A stretch of DNA of 64,000 nucleotides from Cohnella herbarum (GCF_012849095.1 NZ_CP051680.1:186001-250000), one strand, 5' to 3'. Counted from the first letter of the stretch, positions 1 to 10,005 are shown. Program-made: numbers and translations. Notes: generated from the letters alone by a model not told the origin.

Positions 1-59
1 TGTTCAAAGGGAAGTCGCATCCGATAAGGGTATACGAGGTATTAGGTCCCATTGAGTAA
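1..59 (+). CDS. 3' end of a probable adenylate/guanylate cyclase
   Basis: Only the last 18 codons are in the window (open from base 3, stop TAA at 57-59). The reading is FKGKSHPIRVYEVLGPIE. A K-G-K/R-x-x-P-V/I-x-V-Y-E-V-L-G ending is typical of class III adenylate/guanylate cyclases, just after the catalytic domain. In many bacteria such cyclases (often with a CHASE2 sensor) sit beside FecR-domain genes, which is what follows here. The identification rests on one short motif plus context, so it is tentative. The 80 bases after the stop hold no obvious terminator. Confidence 0.45.
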   Translation, partial: FKGKSHPIRVYEVLGPIE

Positions 60-140
60 ATAGGGATCAGAACATTCCTTTCACTATATTAAACCATCCT
101 ACTCAACAAAAACTGAACAGATTTGAAGGGAGTTTTCCAC

Positions 141-3100
141 GTGCGCAAAAGTCTATTGTATGTCATGACGTTCTTGCTGGCGGCATTGCCGCTCTTAGGA
201 GCTATTTCGGAGTCTGCATCCGCAGCTTCGTCCCGCGTTGCCGTCATCAAAGAGTTAAAAGGTAGCGCGAAAGTCAAAAAAAGCGGGGGTTCCAAGGAGT
301 TCACGGTTTTTAACAAGATGAGCTTGAACGAGGGAGACATCCTAACCGTCGAGGCGAATAGCTCGGCCGTGCTTCAGTTCGCCAACGGTACATCCGAGGA
401 CGATCTCATGACGGCGGCTTCGAACTCGACTTTAACATTCTCGAAGTTGTCCGATAGCAAAGGCACGACGACCCAGGTTAGCTTGTTGAAGGGCTCGGTG
501 TGGTCGACAGTCAAGTCGATTAAAAATAAAGAAGACAAATTCACGCTGGAAACGCCGACGGCGATCATGGGCGTTCGCGGAACGAATTTGTTCATATGGG
601 TCGACCCGATAACGGGAAGCTCGAGGTTTACGATCGCATCCGGCGTAGGAACGGTTACGCCAACGAATAATCAAAACGGTACGCCTCCGGACGTATTCGT
701 CTATCCTAGCCAGCAGCTTACCGTCGACGATAGGGATCAAACGAACGAGTTTCCCGACGAAGTTATCCCGATTTTGCTAAGCGATATCGTAAACGGTATT
801 TCTCCTCAAGTGCTGCAAGCGATTATTCAGGCTAAAGCAGACATCGACCGAGAAAACGAAGAGTATATTCAGAAGAAAAAAAAGGAATTGGAAAACGGCG
901 CTCCCTCTGGCCAACCTTCCGGACCGAATACGCTCGAAGAACTGAACAGAATCTCCAGAAACTTGGATAACCTGATCGGCAATATCGTGAAAGCCGCACT
1001 GGACAGTAAAAAAGTTGATAGGAATGAAATGCAAAGATTGATCGACGAAGTCAACAAATCGTTAAAGAAGAAATTGGATTTGGATAAAGTCGCTCCGCTT
1101 GAATTAACCGATGCGGAAAAGAAAAAACAAGATGAGATTAAAAAGCTGCAAAATGAGAAAGCAGAGAAGATCAAGAAACAGAAGGAACAGGAAGAACAAC
1201 AACGTAAGCTAGACGAGATGAAGAAGAAATTGGAAGAACAGAAGAAGAAGCTGGAAGAAGCAAATAAGAAGGCTCTTGAGGAAGCGAAGAAGAAGGCTAA
1301 AGAGGCATACGAGAAGCAACTAGCCGAAGCCGAGAAGAAGAAGTTTCAAGAAGAAAGCAAGAAACGCGAAGAGGAGCTTAAAAACCAGACTCCTACGCCG
1401 ACTCCAAGTCCGACGCCTGGCGGTGGTGGAGGCGGACCGGCTTCGCCGACACCGACTCCAACGCCGACACCAACGCCGACACCAACACCGATGCCGGATG
1501 GGATTACGGGCTGGAAAACGACAACACCGACCGGCGAAGAGCTTATATGGGAAAAGACTTTGCAATCCGATACAAAAGATATTTACGCGGTGAGAACACA
1601 GACGCCGATCGATTCGATGAATATGGAAATCAAATTCGGCTCAGACATTAGCAAGGTCAAGTTGAACTATCAAGGATCAGACGAGGAATATTATGAATTC
1701 ACTTGGACGTCGAGCGGGGAAGAGAAGACTCTTAATCACTTAAGTTCTGGATATGTGAAGATATACGTGACAATATTAACTGCGGATAACCCGGAGGCGT
1801 CGTACTCAGGCCATGAAACGAATTTTATTTTGTTGAACGGCGTGAACGAGCCGGTGTGGTCGGAGATTGATGATCCATTCAGTCTCGTCGATATTAGACG
1901 TGAAAGTACATTAGCTTTGAACAATGAGGGCGGTCATTTTAGCGTAGACGTGCCGGTATACACGCAAGAACTGCGCTTATACGGTGAACAATTACATGCT
2001 GAGAAAGTAATTTTCAATGGAGATGTGTACTCGTTTGAAGGGAGTTTAGATCTGTTCTTAGTTGCCAATCAAAATAACCTCGAATATTACGCGACGGATG
2101 AAGCCTACTTCTTTAAGCACAAATATGACTTAACGATAAATAGAAGTCCGCTTCCTCAGGGGATATCATCGTGGGATGTAAGCATTGAAGAAGACTATCC
2201 AGATGAAGAAGCTCCTACATTTCCGATTCAGATGTCTACGGAACCCGCGGTGAATGGCGTTTATCGATTCTACTCGGTTATTGAGGAACCTAATGAAGTT
2301 CAAGATGTTTTACTTAACTTGAATCTAGCCAATGGATACACAGGCACCATCACCAAGAGCGACAGATCACCGAATGAGGGTAGTGCGTTAGTTGGGGGAA
2401 TAAATCGTATCGGACTACCCGTTTGGGGAGAAGGATACCATAAATTTAATCTTCATATAACCAGTATCGAATTCGAAGGACATTCAAGAGATTATGAGTT
2501 TGTGATAAAGGTCGGGGATCCGGATCAGTTTTTATTCGATTATGGCGGATTTGACGTATACAATGAATCCAGAGAAGAAGACTATTATTTATCCTCTGCA
2601 AACTATGCGGGAGAGAATACTTTTGTTAATGGTCAACCGGCAAGCGTCGATGAAGATGGAGTTGAGGTTATACTCGATCTGAATATCTACTTGGATAACT
2701 TCAACCTGGATTCAAGCGATGTAGTAGTCAAGTGGGGCGACTCAATCATTTGGTCAGAGGATGCAAACTACACAATAAGCGACCTGCAACCCGGGACAAA
2801 TGAAGTCCTGATAGATATTGATCCATTAAGAAGCGAAAACACGGGTATCCCATTGAAATTGTATATTCATGTTGGAGAAATTCCGGAAAATTTGCGACTT
2901 CTCTACTTAACGGGTAAGAATGATCAATTCCCATCTGAACCGATCATATCCGTTACGGATGCAGTTTATTTCAATGATCCGACGAATCTTACTTTTCCAG
3001 TACCGCCTCAGAACGGGACATTGAGATTTGAAATCAAACTAAATAACCCGACTTCCCATATCGAGCTTTTCACTGAAACCGGGACTGAAACCCCTGAACC

Positions 3101-3233
3101 GGAATCTCCAGGGAAATACGAGATACCTATATCTTCTTCTTATTATTCTCAGAGAGAATATTATTTCATGGTAGTTGGGGCCGATGGTAGTCGGATCGTT
3201 TACGAAATTAAGATTTTAGGAATGATACCTTAA
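141..3233 (+). CDS. Secreted FecR-domain protein with coiled coil and C-terminal beta-sandwich region
   Basis: The product has about 1030 residues. I chose GTG at 141 because AAGGGAG at 126-132 lies 8 bases upstream; an in-frame TTG at 123 would lie before that site. A signal peptide (KSLLYVMTFLLAALPLL, then ASA) opens the protein. A FecR domain follows at about residues 35-165, with the family signature ETPTAIMGVRGT. Next are a charged helical K/E-rich stretch (about 300-435, likely coiled coil), a Gly/Pro-Thr spacer of repeated PT units, and about 550 residues of beta-rich sequence, possibly cadherin-like sandwich repeats. No sigma factor is nearby, so this is not a classical FecR anti-sigma factor. 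The likely location is the cell envelope or outside the cell. The NHL gene starts 26 bp downstream, so the two are probably co-transcribed. A paralogue lies at 4964-7981. The biological role is unknown. Confidence 0.8.
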   Translation: MRKSLLYVMTFLLAALPLLGAISESASAASSRVAVIKELKGSAKVKKSGGSKEFTVFNKMSLNEGDILTVEANSSAVLQFANGTSEDDLMTAASNSTLTFSKLSDSKGTTTQVSLLKGSVWSTVKSIKNKEDKFTLETPTAIMGVRGTNLFIWVDPITGSSRFTIASGVGTVTPTNNQNGTPPDVFVYPSQQLTVDDRDQTNEFPDEVIPILLSDIVNGISPQVLQAIIQAKADIDRENEEYIQKKKKELENGAPSGQPSGPNTLEELNRISRNLDNLIGNIVKAALDSKKVDRNEMQRLIDEVNKSLKKKLDLDKVAPLELTDAEKKKQDEIKKLQNEKAEKIKKQKEQEEQQRKLDEMKKKLEEQKKKLEEANKKALEEAKKKAKEAYEKQLAEAEKKKFQEESKKREEELKNQTPTPTPSPTPGGGGGGPASPTPTPTPTPTPTPTPMPDGITGWKTTTPTGEELIWEKTLQSDTKDIYAVRTQTPIDSMNMEIKFGSDISKVKLNYQGSDEEYYEFTWTSSGEEKTLNHLSSGYVKIYVTILTADNPEASYSGHETNFILLNGVNEPVWSEIDDPFSLVDIRRESTLALNNEGGHFSVDVPVYTQELRLYGEQLHAEKVIFNGDVYSFEGSLDLFLVANQNNLEYYATDEAYFFKHKYDLTINRSPLPQGISSWDVSIEEDYPDEEAPTFPIQMSTEPAVNGVYRFYSVIEEPNEVQDVLLNLNLANGYTGTITKSDRSPNEGSALVGGINRIGLPVWGEGYHKFNLHITSIEFEGHSRDYEFVIKVGDPDQFLFDYGGFDVYNESREEDYYLSSANYAGENTFVNGQPASVDEDGVEVILDLNIYLDNFNLDSSDVVVKWGDSIIWSEDANYTISDLQPGTNEVLIDIDPLRSENTGIPLKLYIHVGEIPENLRLLYLTGKNDQFPSEPIISVTDAVYFNDPTNLTFPVPPQNGTLRFEIKLNNPTSHIELFTETGTETPEPESPGKYEIPISSSYYSQREYYFMVVGADGSRIVYEIKILGMIP

Positions 3234-3259
3234 CTTAGTTTTCAAAGGAGAATTTAGAA

Positions 3260-4837
3260 ATGAATCGAACGAATAAGAGAATCATCGCTGGTTTATCCGC
3301 AATGACGCTATTCTTAGCGCCGAGCATAACTTCAGCGGCGGTTCAAACCGATTGGACGCAATCCGCTAAGCTATACGAGATACGTACATGGGCCGGGAAA
3401 TCCGAATTGGGGAACGGAAACGGGAGTCTGAAAGTAGCTACATTCTTTCACCCGAGATCTGCTGTCGCTCTATCGGACGGTAGATTGCTAGTTTCCGATT
3501 CTTCGAACCATTTCCTGCGGATGATAACCACGGATAAAGTAACGGGTTATGCGGGAATCAATCTGGGGGAAGACGAAGCGACTTTCCCGCTAGGTGGCTT
3601 TAATGACGATGAACTTACAAAAGCAGCATTCTCTATGCCCTCTGGACTAGCGGTTGATGCCAAAGGGGTCGTGTACGTTGCCGACTCGGCGAATCATGCG
3701 ATTAGAAAAATTAGCAAAGACGGTAAAGTTACAACGCTTGCCGGGAATGGCTTGATGGGTTCGGACAACGGGACGGGAGCGAACGCGAGATTCTACAATC
3801 CTTCCGATGTTGCCGTCGATAGCAAAGGAATCGTATACGTTGCGGATACTTTGAATAATTCGATTCGCAAAATTACCCCGGATGGCAAAGTGACGACGCT
3901 GAATGCGCCGTCTACGAGGATCATCGAGTACGTGGCCGGAGCTGTCGAAGAGGCAGGAGACTTCAAAGACGGTCCTTTGGCTTCGGCTAAGTTCAACGAA
4001 CCAAGCGGATTGGCGATCGACTCGAAAGATAATCTTTACGTGAGCGACCGTGGAAACCAAAGAGTACGTTATATCGACTTCTCCACTGGAACGGTATCTA
4101 CTGTAGCCGGAGGCGGGGATTACGCAGGGAAAAACGCTTATTACGTGCAAGGGGATTACGTTGATGGAACGGTAGCGCAATCCCGCCTTAACGCACCTGA
4201 AGGGCTTGCATTAACCGAAGACGGTGCTTTGATCGTCGCGGACAGCTTAAACCATGTCATCCGTATCGTGAAGAACGGCAAAGTATCTACTTTAGCGGGC
4301 GTTCCTATCGAGCCGGGCAGCGCTAACGGCGTTGTTGCACATGCTCAATTTAATCATCCTACGGACGTTACTGTGCTAAGCGATGGTAGACTTGTTATCG
4401 TGGACGAGTTCGGAAATAAAGTGCGTATTCTTCAGAAATATGCCCAACCGACCACGCTTCCAACGGGCAAAGGAATTTCCGTGCTGTTTAACGGAAAATT
4501 AGTTCCTACGGAAGTGCCGGCGCAATTGCAATCGAATGCCGTTCTTTTACCTGTTCGAGACGTAGGCAATGCTTTAGGATTCTCGGTTGCATTCGACAAG
4601 AAGACGGGCGATGCGCTCCTGACGAAAGGAGACGCCGTCTATTCCATCGGTAAAGGAACCGATTCCGTAACGAAAACCATTGCAGGCAAGAGCGAAAAGC
4701 TTGCCCTAAATGCCAAAACGAGCACGGTTGATAACCGCTTGTTCATACCGGTTAGATTTTTCGCCGATGAGAGTAACTTGGATATCCAATGGGACTCGTC
4801 CACTCAACTCGTCGTCATTCGAAGTAAAACATTCTAA
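3260..4837 (+). CDS. Secreted NHL-repeat protein with copper amine oxidase N-terminal-like domain
   Basis: The product has 525 residues, with AAAGGAG at 3244-3250 ahead of ATG 3260. An N-terminal signal peptide ends near ITSAA. At least five NHL beta-propeller blades follow, with recurring units such as PSGLAIDSKDNLYVSD and GxVSTVAG; they probably close into a propeller that binds protein or carbohydrate. The last 125 residues (from about 400) match the copper amine oxidase N-terminal-like domain common in Paenibacillaceae surface proteins, with LLPVRDVGNALGF and RLFIPVRFFADE. The gene lies between two FecR-domain paralogues in one direction and ends at a strong terminator. I infer that it works with the FecR proteins at the cell surface; its ligand is unknown. 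Confidence 0.85.
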   Translation: MNRTNKRIIAGLSAMTLFLAPSITSAAVQTDWTQSAKLYEIRTWAGKSELGNGNGSLKVATFFHPRSAVALSDGRLLVSDSSNHFLRMITTDKVTGYAGINLGEDEATFPLGGFNDDELTKAAFSMPSGLAVDAKGVVYVADSANHAIRKISKDGKVTTLAGNGLMGSDNGTGANARFYNPSDVAVDSKGIVYVADTLNNSIRKITPDGKVTTLNAPSTRIIEYVAGAVEEAGDFKDGPLASAKFNEPSGLAIDSKDNLYVSDRGNQRVRYIDFSTGTVSTVAGGGDYAGKNAYYVQGDYVDGTVAQSRLNAPEGLALTEDGALIVADSLNHVIRIVKNGKVSTLAGVPIEPGSANGVVAHAQFNHPTDVTVLSDGRLVIVDEFGNKVRILQKYAQPTTLPTGKGISVLFNGKLVPTEVPAQLQSNAVLLPVRDVGNALGFSVAFDKKTGDALLTKGDAVYSIGKGTDSVTKTIAGKSEKLALNAKTSTVDNRLFIPVRFFADESNLDIQWDSSTQLVVIRSKTF

Positions 4838-4873
4838 CTAGAAGCGTACCAAGGAATAACTAACAACTACGAT

Positions 4874-4910
4874 GAAGCTGACGATCCTCTATTTGAGCGT
4901 CAGCTTCTTT
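4874..4910 (+). terminator. Rho-independent terminator after the NHL gene
   Basis: A 10-bp perfect stem (GAAGCTGACG at 4874-4883 with CGTCAGCTTC at 4898-4907) is followed by TTT. It separates the first FecR-NHL pair from the second FecR gene. Confidence 0.8.
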
Positions 4911-4963
4911 AATGAACGAAAAATAAGTGAAACAAACAAGTTTAGGGGCAGAGGGGTGTATTT

Positions 4964-7900
4964 ATGCGTATGGTTTTACGCTGGTTTTTGATCATTCTTA
5001 TCGCTATTAGTCCTATTTTCGGTGCGTTAACGGAAAAGACTTCGGCTGCATCCTCGAGGATAGCGGTCATTAAAGAACTGACAGGAACAGTTAAAGTCAA
5101 GAAAGCCGGCGGTGCCAAGGAGTTTACTGCATTTGCCAAGATGAGTCTAAACGAAGGGGATATCCTTGCGGTTGCCGGAAGCAGCTCAGCAATCCTGCAA
5201 TTCGCCAACGGAACGGAAGAGGATGACAAGATGACAGTCGGAGCTAACTCGACCTTATCATTCTCCAAGCTATCCAACAAGAAGGGCACGACAACCAAAG
5301 TCAGCATGTTTAACGGGTCCGCCTGGGTAGACGTGAAGTCGATCGAAAATAATGAGGATGCATTCTCCCTAGAAACACCTACGACCATCATGGGCGTTCG
5401 GGGGACTCATCTTCTGGTAAACGTAGATCCGCTTAGCGGAGCGACTCATCTGACGGTTGTAGCAGGAGTCGTCAATGCGAGCACGACCGATTCCGCTAAT
5501 CCCGATACACGGAACGTTTATCCGACGGAAAACGCTTTGATCACTGGTGATGATAGGAATAGGAGTCCGGAAATAACGATTGCTCCCGTCGATCTAGAGC
5601 GGTTGATGCAGTTGAACAACGCTTCTATCGTCCAGGCGATCATTCGGGCAGCAGCGGATATTAGCGAAGAAAATAAAGCTAGGATGGACGATTACGTGAA
5701 TGAGGCGGAGTTTGTCAGACCGTCGGACGAATCGCGTTATCGAAACAACGTAGAGAACCTCTTAGGCGCGGTCTTTGCCCAAGCGTTAAATAGTCAGCTC
5801 GTGACTCAAGAGCGATTAACTCAAATGTTAGCAGAGGTCCGTGCGCAATCCGGCGTGGCTATTGATTTGAGCAAGAAAACAATCGAGTTATCGGCTGAAG
5901 AGAAGCAACGGCAGAACGAGCAACGCAGTAAGGAGCAAGAAGCACGGAAACATGCTTTGGAAAAGAAGCAACAAGAAGAGAAAATACGGGATCGGGAGTT
6001 AGCCGAGAAGCTGAACAAAGAAAGTAAGTTAAGAGAAGAAGAGAAACGGAAAGCGTTGTTAGATAAAAATAAACGCGCAACCGAGCAATACGAAAGCTTG
6101 TTGAACGAGGCAGAGAAGAAGCGCTTTAATGAAGAGCGGTTGAAACTCGGGAATGGCATTCCGACTCCTTCTCCGGCATTGGGCGGTGGAGGTGGGACAC
6201 AGCCAAGCTCGACGGTGTCACCAACACAGTCACCGACAGAGTCACCAACACAGTCACCAACACAGTCACCAACACAGTCACCGACACAGTCGCCTGACCC
6301 GAGTGCAACGAATGCGCTCCTCAGTTCTTTAACGCTTCAAATCGAGGACGAGGGCGAGGGCGAAAATGAAGGAGAGGGCGAGAGTTGGACTAACGTTGAT
6401 TTCGGTTTCGAGCCCGAAACGAAACAATACGAGATCGATATTGATAGAGACAGCGCGATGCTTAAGCTTAAAGCGATTCCAGTGGCTGCCGGTGCCTCCA
6501 TTCAATCGGTACAAGTCGATGGCGAATCCGTCACGGTTTCTAATGGCGAGTATTCTTTTCTCAGTAGCGGCTACCATATGGTCTCAGTGAACGTCTTGGC
6601 TCCGAACGGCATCAACTCGGAAGTCTACACGTTGAAGATCCAACGTCCCTTGACGATGTATGGAGTCCAATCTTGGTCGAGCAATCAGGGAGTGGAATGG
6701 TACAAAGTAACTGAGGACTATTTTAGTGGGCAGACTCTAACTTCTTTAAGCGAAATCACCTTTCATTTCGAGTTCGATTCGGGAGTCTCTTATGCGGAGA
6801 TGAGAACGTCGGTTGGAGAGCCGGTTAGAACGGATGTAGATGGAAACTTGCGATTGACCGGATTACCGGAATCAAGTTATGTATTGTTATCTTTACAGCT
6901 CTTCGATTCATCCGATGCATTAGTCGGTCAGGAAAAAGCGCTGTGGATAATGAATGGTCTCTCGCAGCCTGATTTTGATGTGGAAGAGCCATTCAAGTTA
7001 CTGATGGACGTACCGAGCCCTTATCCGATCGAGTATTCCGAGACAGCTGAAGAGGATCATTATTTCGCGGAAACGGATCATCATCAAGACGGAGCTCTGA
7101 TTCGAATTCCTGGCCCAATGGATGAAAGTCTGATAGTACCGTTTGCTATATTCGATCATCAGAAAGATGAATTTATTACGTCGCCTTGGGAGCTTCTGTT
7201 GCAATATGGCAACAACGATTTTACCGTATACGTAACGGATCGAACCGGATTCTTTTTCCACACTTACGAACTGAGGATATTCCGCGCGCCTGCACCGTAC
7301 CCGTTAACCGATTGGAGCCTCTCAAGCGGTGGCGAGGATGGGGAATATTGGAACTATGTCAAAGGGTTATACGGGAAGAGCCGCTATTATCTCCAAATCC
7401 CGTTAGCTCAGGAATCAGCCGAATTCCGGATGTCATGGGATCCCGAAGCACCGAAGGCCCCATTATCCTATCGGTTGTTCGATGAAGATATGGACCGGAT
7501 TGCCAACGGAGAAGGCGGTGCAGGTTCGTTTATTCAATCGCTGTCTCTTGAACCGGGATACAACAGATATCTTCTCGAGATAATGGATTACGAGAACTAT
7601 CCCATCAAGTATGAGTTGGTCATCGTGAGAGGAGAGCTCCCTGAGCTCACGCTAGGTGAATTTGAGATCAAGCAGATCCTCTCGGAAAACACTTCGGTCG
7701 CTATGAATGTCTATTCAACCGGTCCGAATTCGTTTAATGCAGTCGAGAATGTCTATGGAATTAATAATTTTAGCTTGCGATTGCTGGAGCATGAACGGAC
7801 TGAAGTGTTTTTGTACGCATCGGGATACACGTCCCCTGACGAATCCGGCACCTATATTTTCAACAACACGCCGTATGGAGTGAAGCAGTTCGAGATTTTG

Positions 7901-7981
7901 CTGCGAGATATTACGCATCAGGTTCATAAGCCCTTTTATTTAAACATTAACTTCGTTCAGGCACCCCCGCCACCCCCGTGA
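4964..7981 (+). CDS. Secreted FecR-domain protein, paralogue of the gene at 141-3233
   Basis: The product has 1005 residues; ATG 4964 follows a GGGGCAGAGGGG purine tract. The architecture mirrors the first paralogue: signal peptide (about 1-28), FecR domain (about 30-160, with ETPTTIMGVRGTHL), a charged coiled-coil region (about 285-395), a Gly then T-Q-S-P repeat spacer, then beta-rich repeats. One early repeat (about 445-560) resembles a cadherin-like beta-sandwich, with TLKI at its end. The spacer differs from the first copy (TQSP instead of TPTP units), and the C-terminal half is much more diverged than the FecR part. This suggests duplication followed by specialisation of the exposed part. 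The C-terminus is a proline run. The role is unknown. Confidence 0.8.
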   Translation: MRMVLRWFLIILIAISPIFGALTEKTSAASSRIAVIKELTGTVKVKKAGGAKEFTAFAKMSLNEGDILAVAGSSSAILQFANGTEEDDKMTVGANSTLSFSKLSNKKGTTTKVSMFNGSAWVDVKSIENNEDAFSLETPTTIMGVRGTHLLVNVDPLSGATHLTVVAGVVNASTTDSANPDTRNVYPTENALITGDDRNRSPEITIAPVDLERLMQLNNASIVQAIIRAAADISEENKARMDDYVNEAEFVRPSDESRYRNNVENLLGAVFAQALNSQLVTQERLTQMLAEVRAQSGVAIDLSKKTIELSAEEKQRQNEQRSKEQEARKHALEKKQQEEKIRDRELAEKLNKESKLREEEKRKALLDKNKRATEQYESLLNEAEKKRFNEERLKLGNGIPTPSPALGGGGGTQPSSTVSPTQSPTESPTQSPTQSPTQSPTQSPDPSATNALLSSLTLQIEDEGEGENEGEGESWTNVDFGFEPETKQYEIDIDRDSAMLKLKAIPVAAGASIQSVQVDGESVTVSNGEYSFLSSGYHMVSVNVLAPNGINSEVYTLKIQRPLTMYGVQSWSSNQGVEWYKVTEDYFSGQTLTSLSEITFHFEFDSGVSYAEMRTSVGEPVRTDVDGNLRLTGLPESSYVLLSLQLFDSSDALVGQEKALWIMNGLSQPDFDVEEPFKLLMDVPSPYPIEYSETAEEDHYFAETDHHQDGALIRIPGPMDESLIVPFAIFDHQKDEFITSPWELLLQYGNNDFTVYVTDRTGFFFHTYELRIFRAPAPYPLTDWSLSSGGEDGEYWNYVKGLYGKSRYYLQIPLAQESAEFRMSWDPEAPKAPLSYRLFDEDMDRIANGEGGAGSFIQSLSLEPGYNRYLLEIMDYENYPIKYELVIVRGELPELTLGEFEIKQILSENTSVAMNVYSTGPNSFNAVENVYGINNFSLRLLEHERTEVFLYASGYTSPDESGTYIFNNTPYGVKQFEILLRDITHQVHKPFYLNINFVQAPPPPP

Positions 7982-8014
7982 GTCGCGGCATGAATTAGCA
8001 CGTAAATCAGTATC

Positions 8015-8061
8015 CAGAAGCATATCCACTCGGTGCAAGATACCGAAGGGATATGCTTCTG
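8015..8061 (+). other. Long hairpin after the second FecR gene
   Basis: A 13-bp stem (CAGAAGCATATCC at 8015-8027 with its exact complement at 8049-8061) encloses a second 5-bp stem (TCGGT/ACCGA). No T-run follows, so it is not a canonical intrinsic terminator. It may stabilise the 3' end of the mRNA. Confidence 0.5.
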
Positions 8062-8127
8062 CGCTAAACATCTTGCCGGCTTACACCGATAATAAGAAAG
8101 ACGTATTTCCGAAGCGAGGTGAACGGC

Positions 8128-9603
8128 ATGAGCAAAGAGTCGCGCATTGACGAACAGATCCAACACTTTTATGACAACGTTCCCAATGTCGGAGATGCCT
8201 TGCCGCTCAAGGAACACCTGCTTAAGCACGAGGACAGCCGCATGGCTTGGTATTTGCTTGGCAAGGAGTATGAGGGTAAAGGCGATACGGCCAAAGCCAC
8301 CTATTGTTTCGCGCAAGCGGGGGATATCTACGAGGCGTTCGAGTCGAAACCGGCTCCGAAGCTGCCTGAAGGAAAACAGAAAGACAAGGGAAGCTGGCGG
8401 AAATGGTTACTCGCCATATTGATTCCGCTCGTCTTAGTCGGAGGGGCTGTTATAGCGATTATGGAGCTAGCTCCCGATAAGGACGAACCCGCGGGCAATG
8501 TTCCGGTACAAGAAGAGGGAGCCTCTTCGCCGGTTACCGCGGAAAGCCCGGCTGCGAAACCCGAGCCGACCGGGAAAACGCCCTCGTTGCCGCCGGACGT
8601 CATTCCGCCGGATCAGATTGCAGGCGCGTCGGAGCCGAGCGAGCGGGGTAACGATGTGTTAGGCGAATTATTAACGCAGAAACCTTCGCGCCAGCCGCGA
8701 TTGCTCGTCTCTACTCCGACGCTTGGCAAGTGGGGCGATTGGGTAAAAACAGGTAAACCGATCGCCACGGCGACCTCGGATAGAGAGTCGGGCACCGCAG
8801 GCATTCAATGGTTCGATCCGAAATGGTGCGATTGCAAACCGGAAGATTCGAAGTCGGCGCAGAAGTTAGTTCAGGGCTGGAAGCCGATGCAGGAACAGAA
8901 AATCGCGCTTCGATCGGCGATGATTCGATATCGGGAGAAGACGGGCAAATGGCCGGCGTCGCCCGAAACCCTTGCTGCGGACTATCCGGCGAATACGATG
9001 GCGGGCTGGACGGATAATATGACGCCATGGTTCGAAGAGCTTAAAGCGACTTTGGATAACAAGAAGGATGGTAAAATTCCGAAATCCGTCGATTGGCCGG
9101 ATCGGACGGGACCGGAAATCGGGCATGGCACGCCCTCTGGAGATTTAGCGCCGTTGTCTTCGGAACCGCTCGAGATTATCGTAGACAAGAGCAATCATAG
9201 GTTAGCCGTTGTAAGCGGTAACGTGATGTTGCGCAATTATGAAGTAGGATTAGGCGGCGGGAAAACTCCGGAAGGGAAATTCGTCATCACGGAGAAAGTG
9301 AAGGACCCCAACGGAAGCAGCACGGGGGCATTCGGAAGCAGGGGAATGACCTTATCGGATAGCCGATACGGAATTCACGGAACGGATGAACCGGAAAGCA
9401 TGGGGAAGGACGAATCTTTGGGCTGCGTTAGAATGAAAAAGGAAGATATTGAAGAACTGTACGATCTCGTGCCGATGGGAACGCCGGTGACGATAACGCA
9501 AGGGGGCCTGCCCGACGAATTGCGAGCACCGCCGGAACGCTTCCGGCTGAAGAGCACGCAGAACGAGACAAACCCCCACAAGGTATATGATTGGTTAGGT
9601 TAG
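8128..9603 (+). CDS. Membrane-anchored L,D-transpeptidase (YkuD domain)
   Basis: The product has about 491 residues. ATG 8128 is preferred because GAGGTG at 8116-8121 is its ribosome site; an in-frame GTG at 8119 lies inside that site. The N-terminus (to about 75) looks like a TPR unit (MAWYLLGKEYEGKGDTAKA). A single membrane helix follows at about 93-113 (WLLAILIPLVLVGGAVIAI), then a Pro/Ala-rich linker, an uncharacterised middle domain, and a C-terminal YkuD catalytic domain (about 345-480) with HGT and the active-site SLGCVRM. Such enzymes make 3-3 cross-links in peptidoglycan or attach proteins to it, acting outside the membrane. The catalytic Cys is present, so it is probably active. A cytoplasmic TPR-like N-terminus is a less usual arrangement than the common LysM fusion. 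Confidence 0.88.
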   Translation: MSKESRIDEQIQHFYDNVPNVGDALPLKEHLLKHEDSRMAWYLLGKEYEGKGDTAKATYCFAQAGDIYEAFESKPAPKLPEGKQKDKGSWRKWLLAILIPLVLVGGAVIAIMELAPDKDEPAGNVPVQEEGASSPVTAESPAAKPEPTGKTPSLPPDVIPPDQIAGASEPSERGNDVLGELLTQKPSRQPRLLVSTPTLGKWGDWVKTGKPIATATSDRESGTAGIQWFDPKWCDCKPEDSKSAQKLVQGWKPMQEQKIALRSAMIRYREKTGKWPASPETLAADYPANTMAGWTDNMTPWFEELKATLDNKKDGKIPKSVDWPDRTGPEIGHGTPSGDLAPLSSEPLEIIVDKSNHRLAVVSGNVMLRNYEVGLGGGKTPEGKFVITEKVKDPNGSSTGAFGSRGMTLSDSRYGIHGTDEPESMGKDESLGCVRMKKEDIEELYDLVPMGTPVTITQGGLPDELRAPPERFRLKSTQNETNPHKVYDWLG

Positions 9604-9614
9604 ATGAAGCCAGG

Positions 9615-9758
9615 TTATACATCCAACGCAAGCAACAAAGCCATAACCACTACGATGACTCCAAAAGCCACCCCTAACCATATCAGCGCCTTCTTATTGA
9701 CGGTTTCCTTTTGTTTAGGGCGTGGTGTGACGGGTGGTTTTTTTTTGGCTGTGCTCAT
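9615..9758 (-). CDS. Small single-pass membrane protein (47 aa), unknown function
   Basis: The sequence begins MSTAKKKPPVTPRP, with a basic Pro/Lys-rich head and then one membrane helix (ALIWLGVAFGVIVVVMALLL). The start at 9758 has a GAGAGG site about 10 bases upstream; an upstream in-frame start at 9833 has no such site. It is convergent with the L,D-transpeptidase gene, the two stops being about 10 bp apart. The topology (N-in, C-out) suggests a small membrane anchor or stress peptide, but no family is recognised. Confidence 0.6.
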   Translation of the reverse strand: MSTAKKKPPVTPRPKQKETVNKKALIWLGVAFGVIVVVMALLLALDV

Positions 9759-10005
9759 GAATATCAACCTCTCTATCGTATGATTCGCGAACTTCTTCCA
9801 TTGTAATCGTTTTCCTCGCGAAATACCAGACAAGCCGGGGATTATCGATGGAACTAACCGCTGAGAAGCATCAAAGTATGCATCAGAGGCAGGTAGCCCT
9901 TTTCTTTTCCGCGCGAAAAGGCTAAACTGTTACCCGAAAGGTTTTCTTGCAGTGCAACCGATTTAACGATTCAGGCATGGTTTTCGTGAAAGGATGTCGA
10001 ACTCA

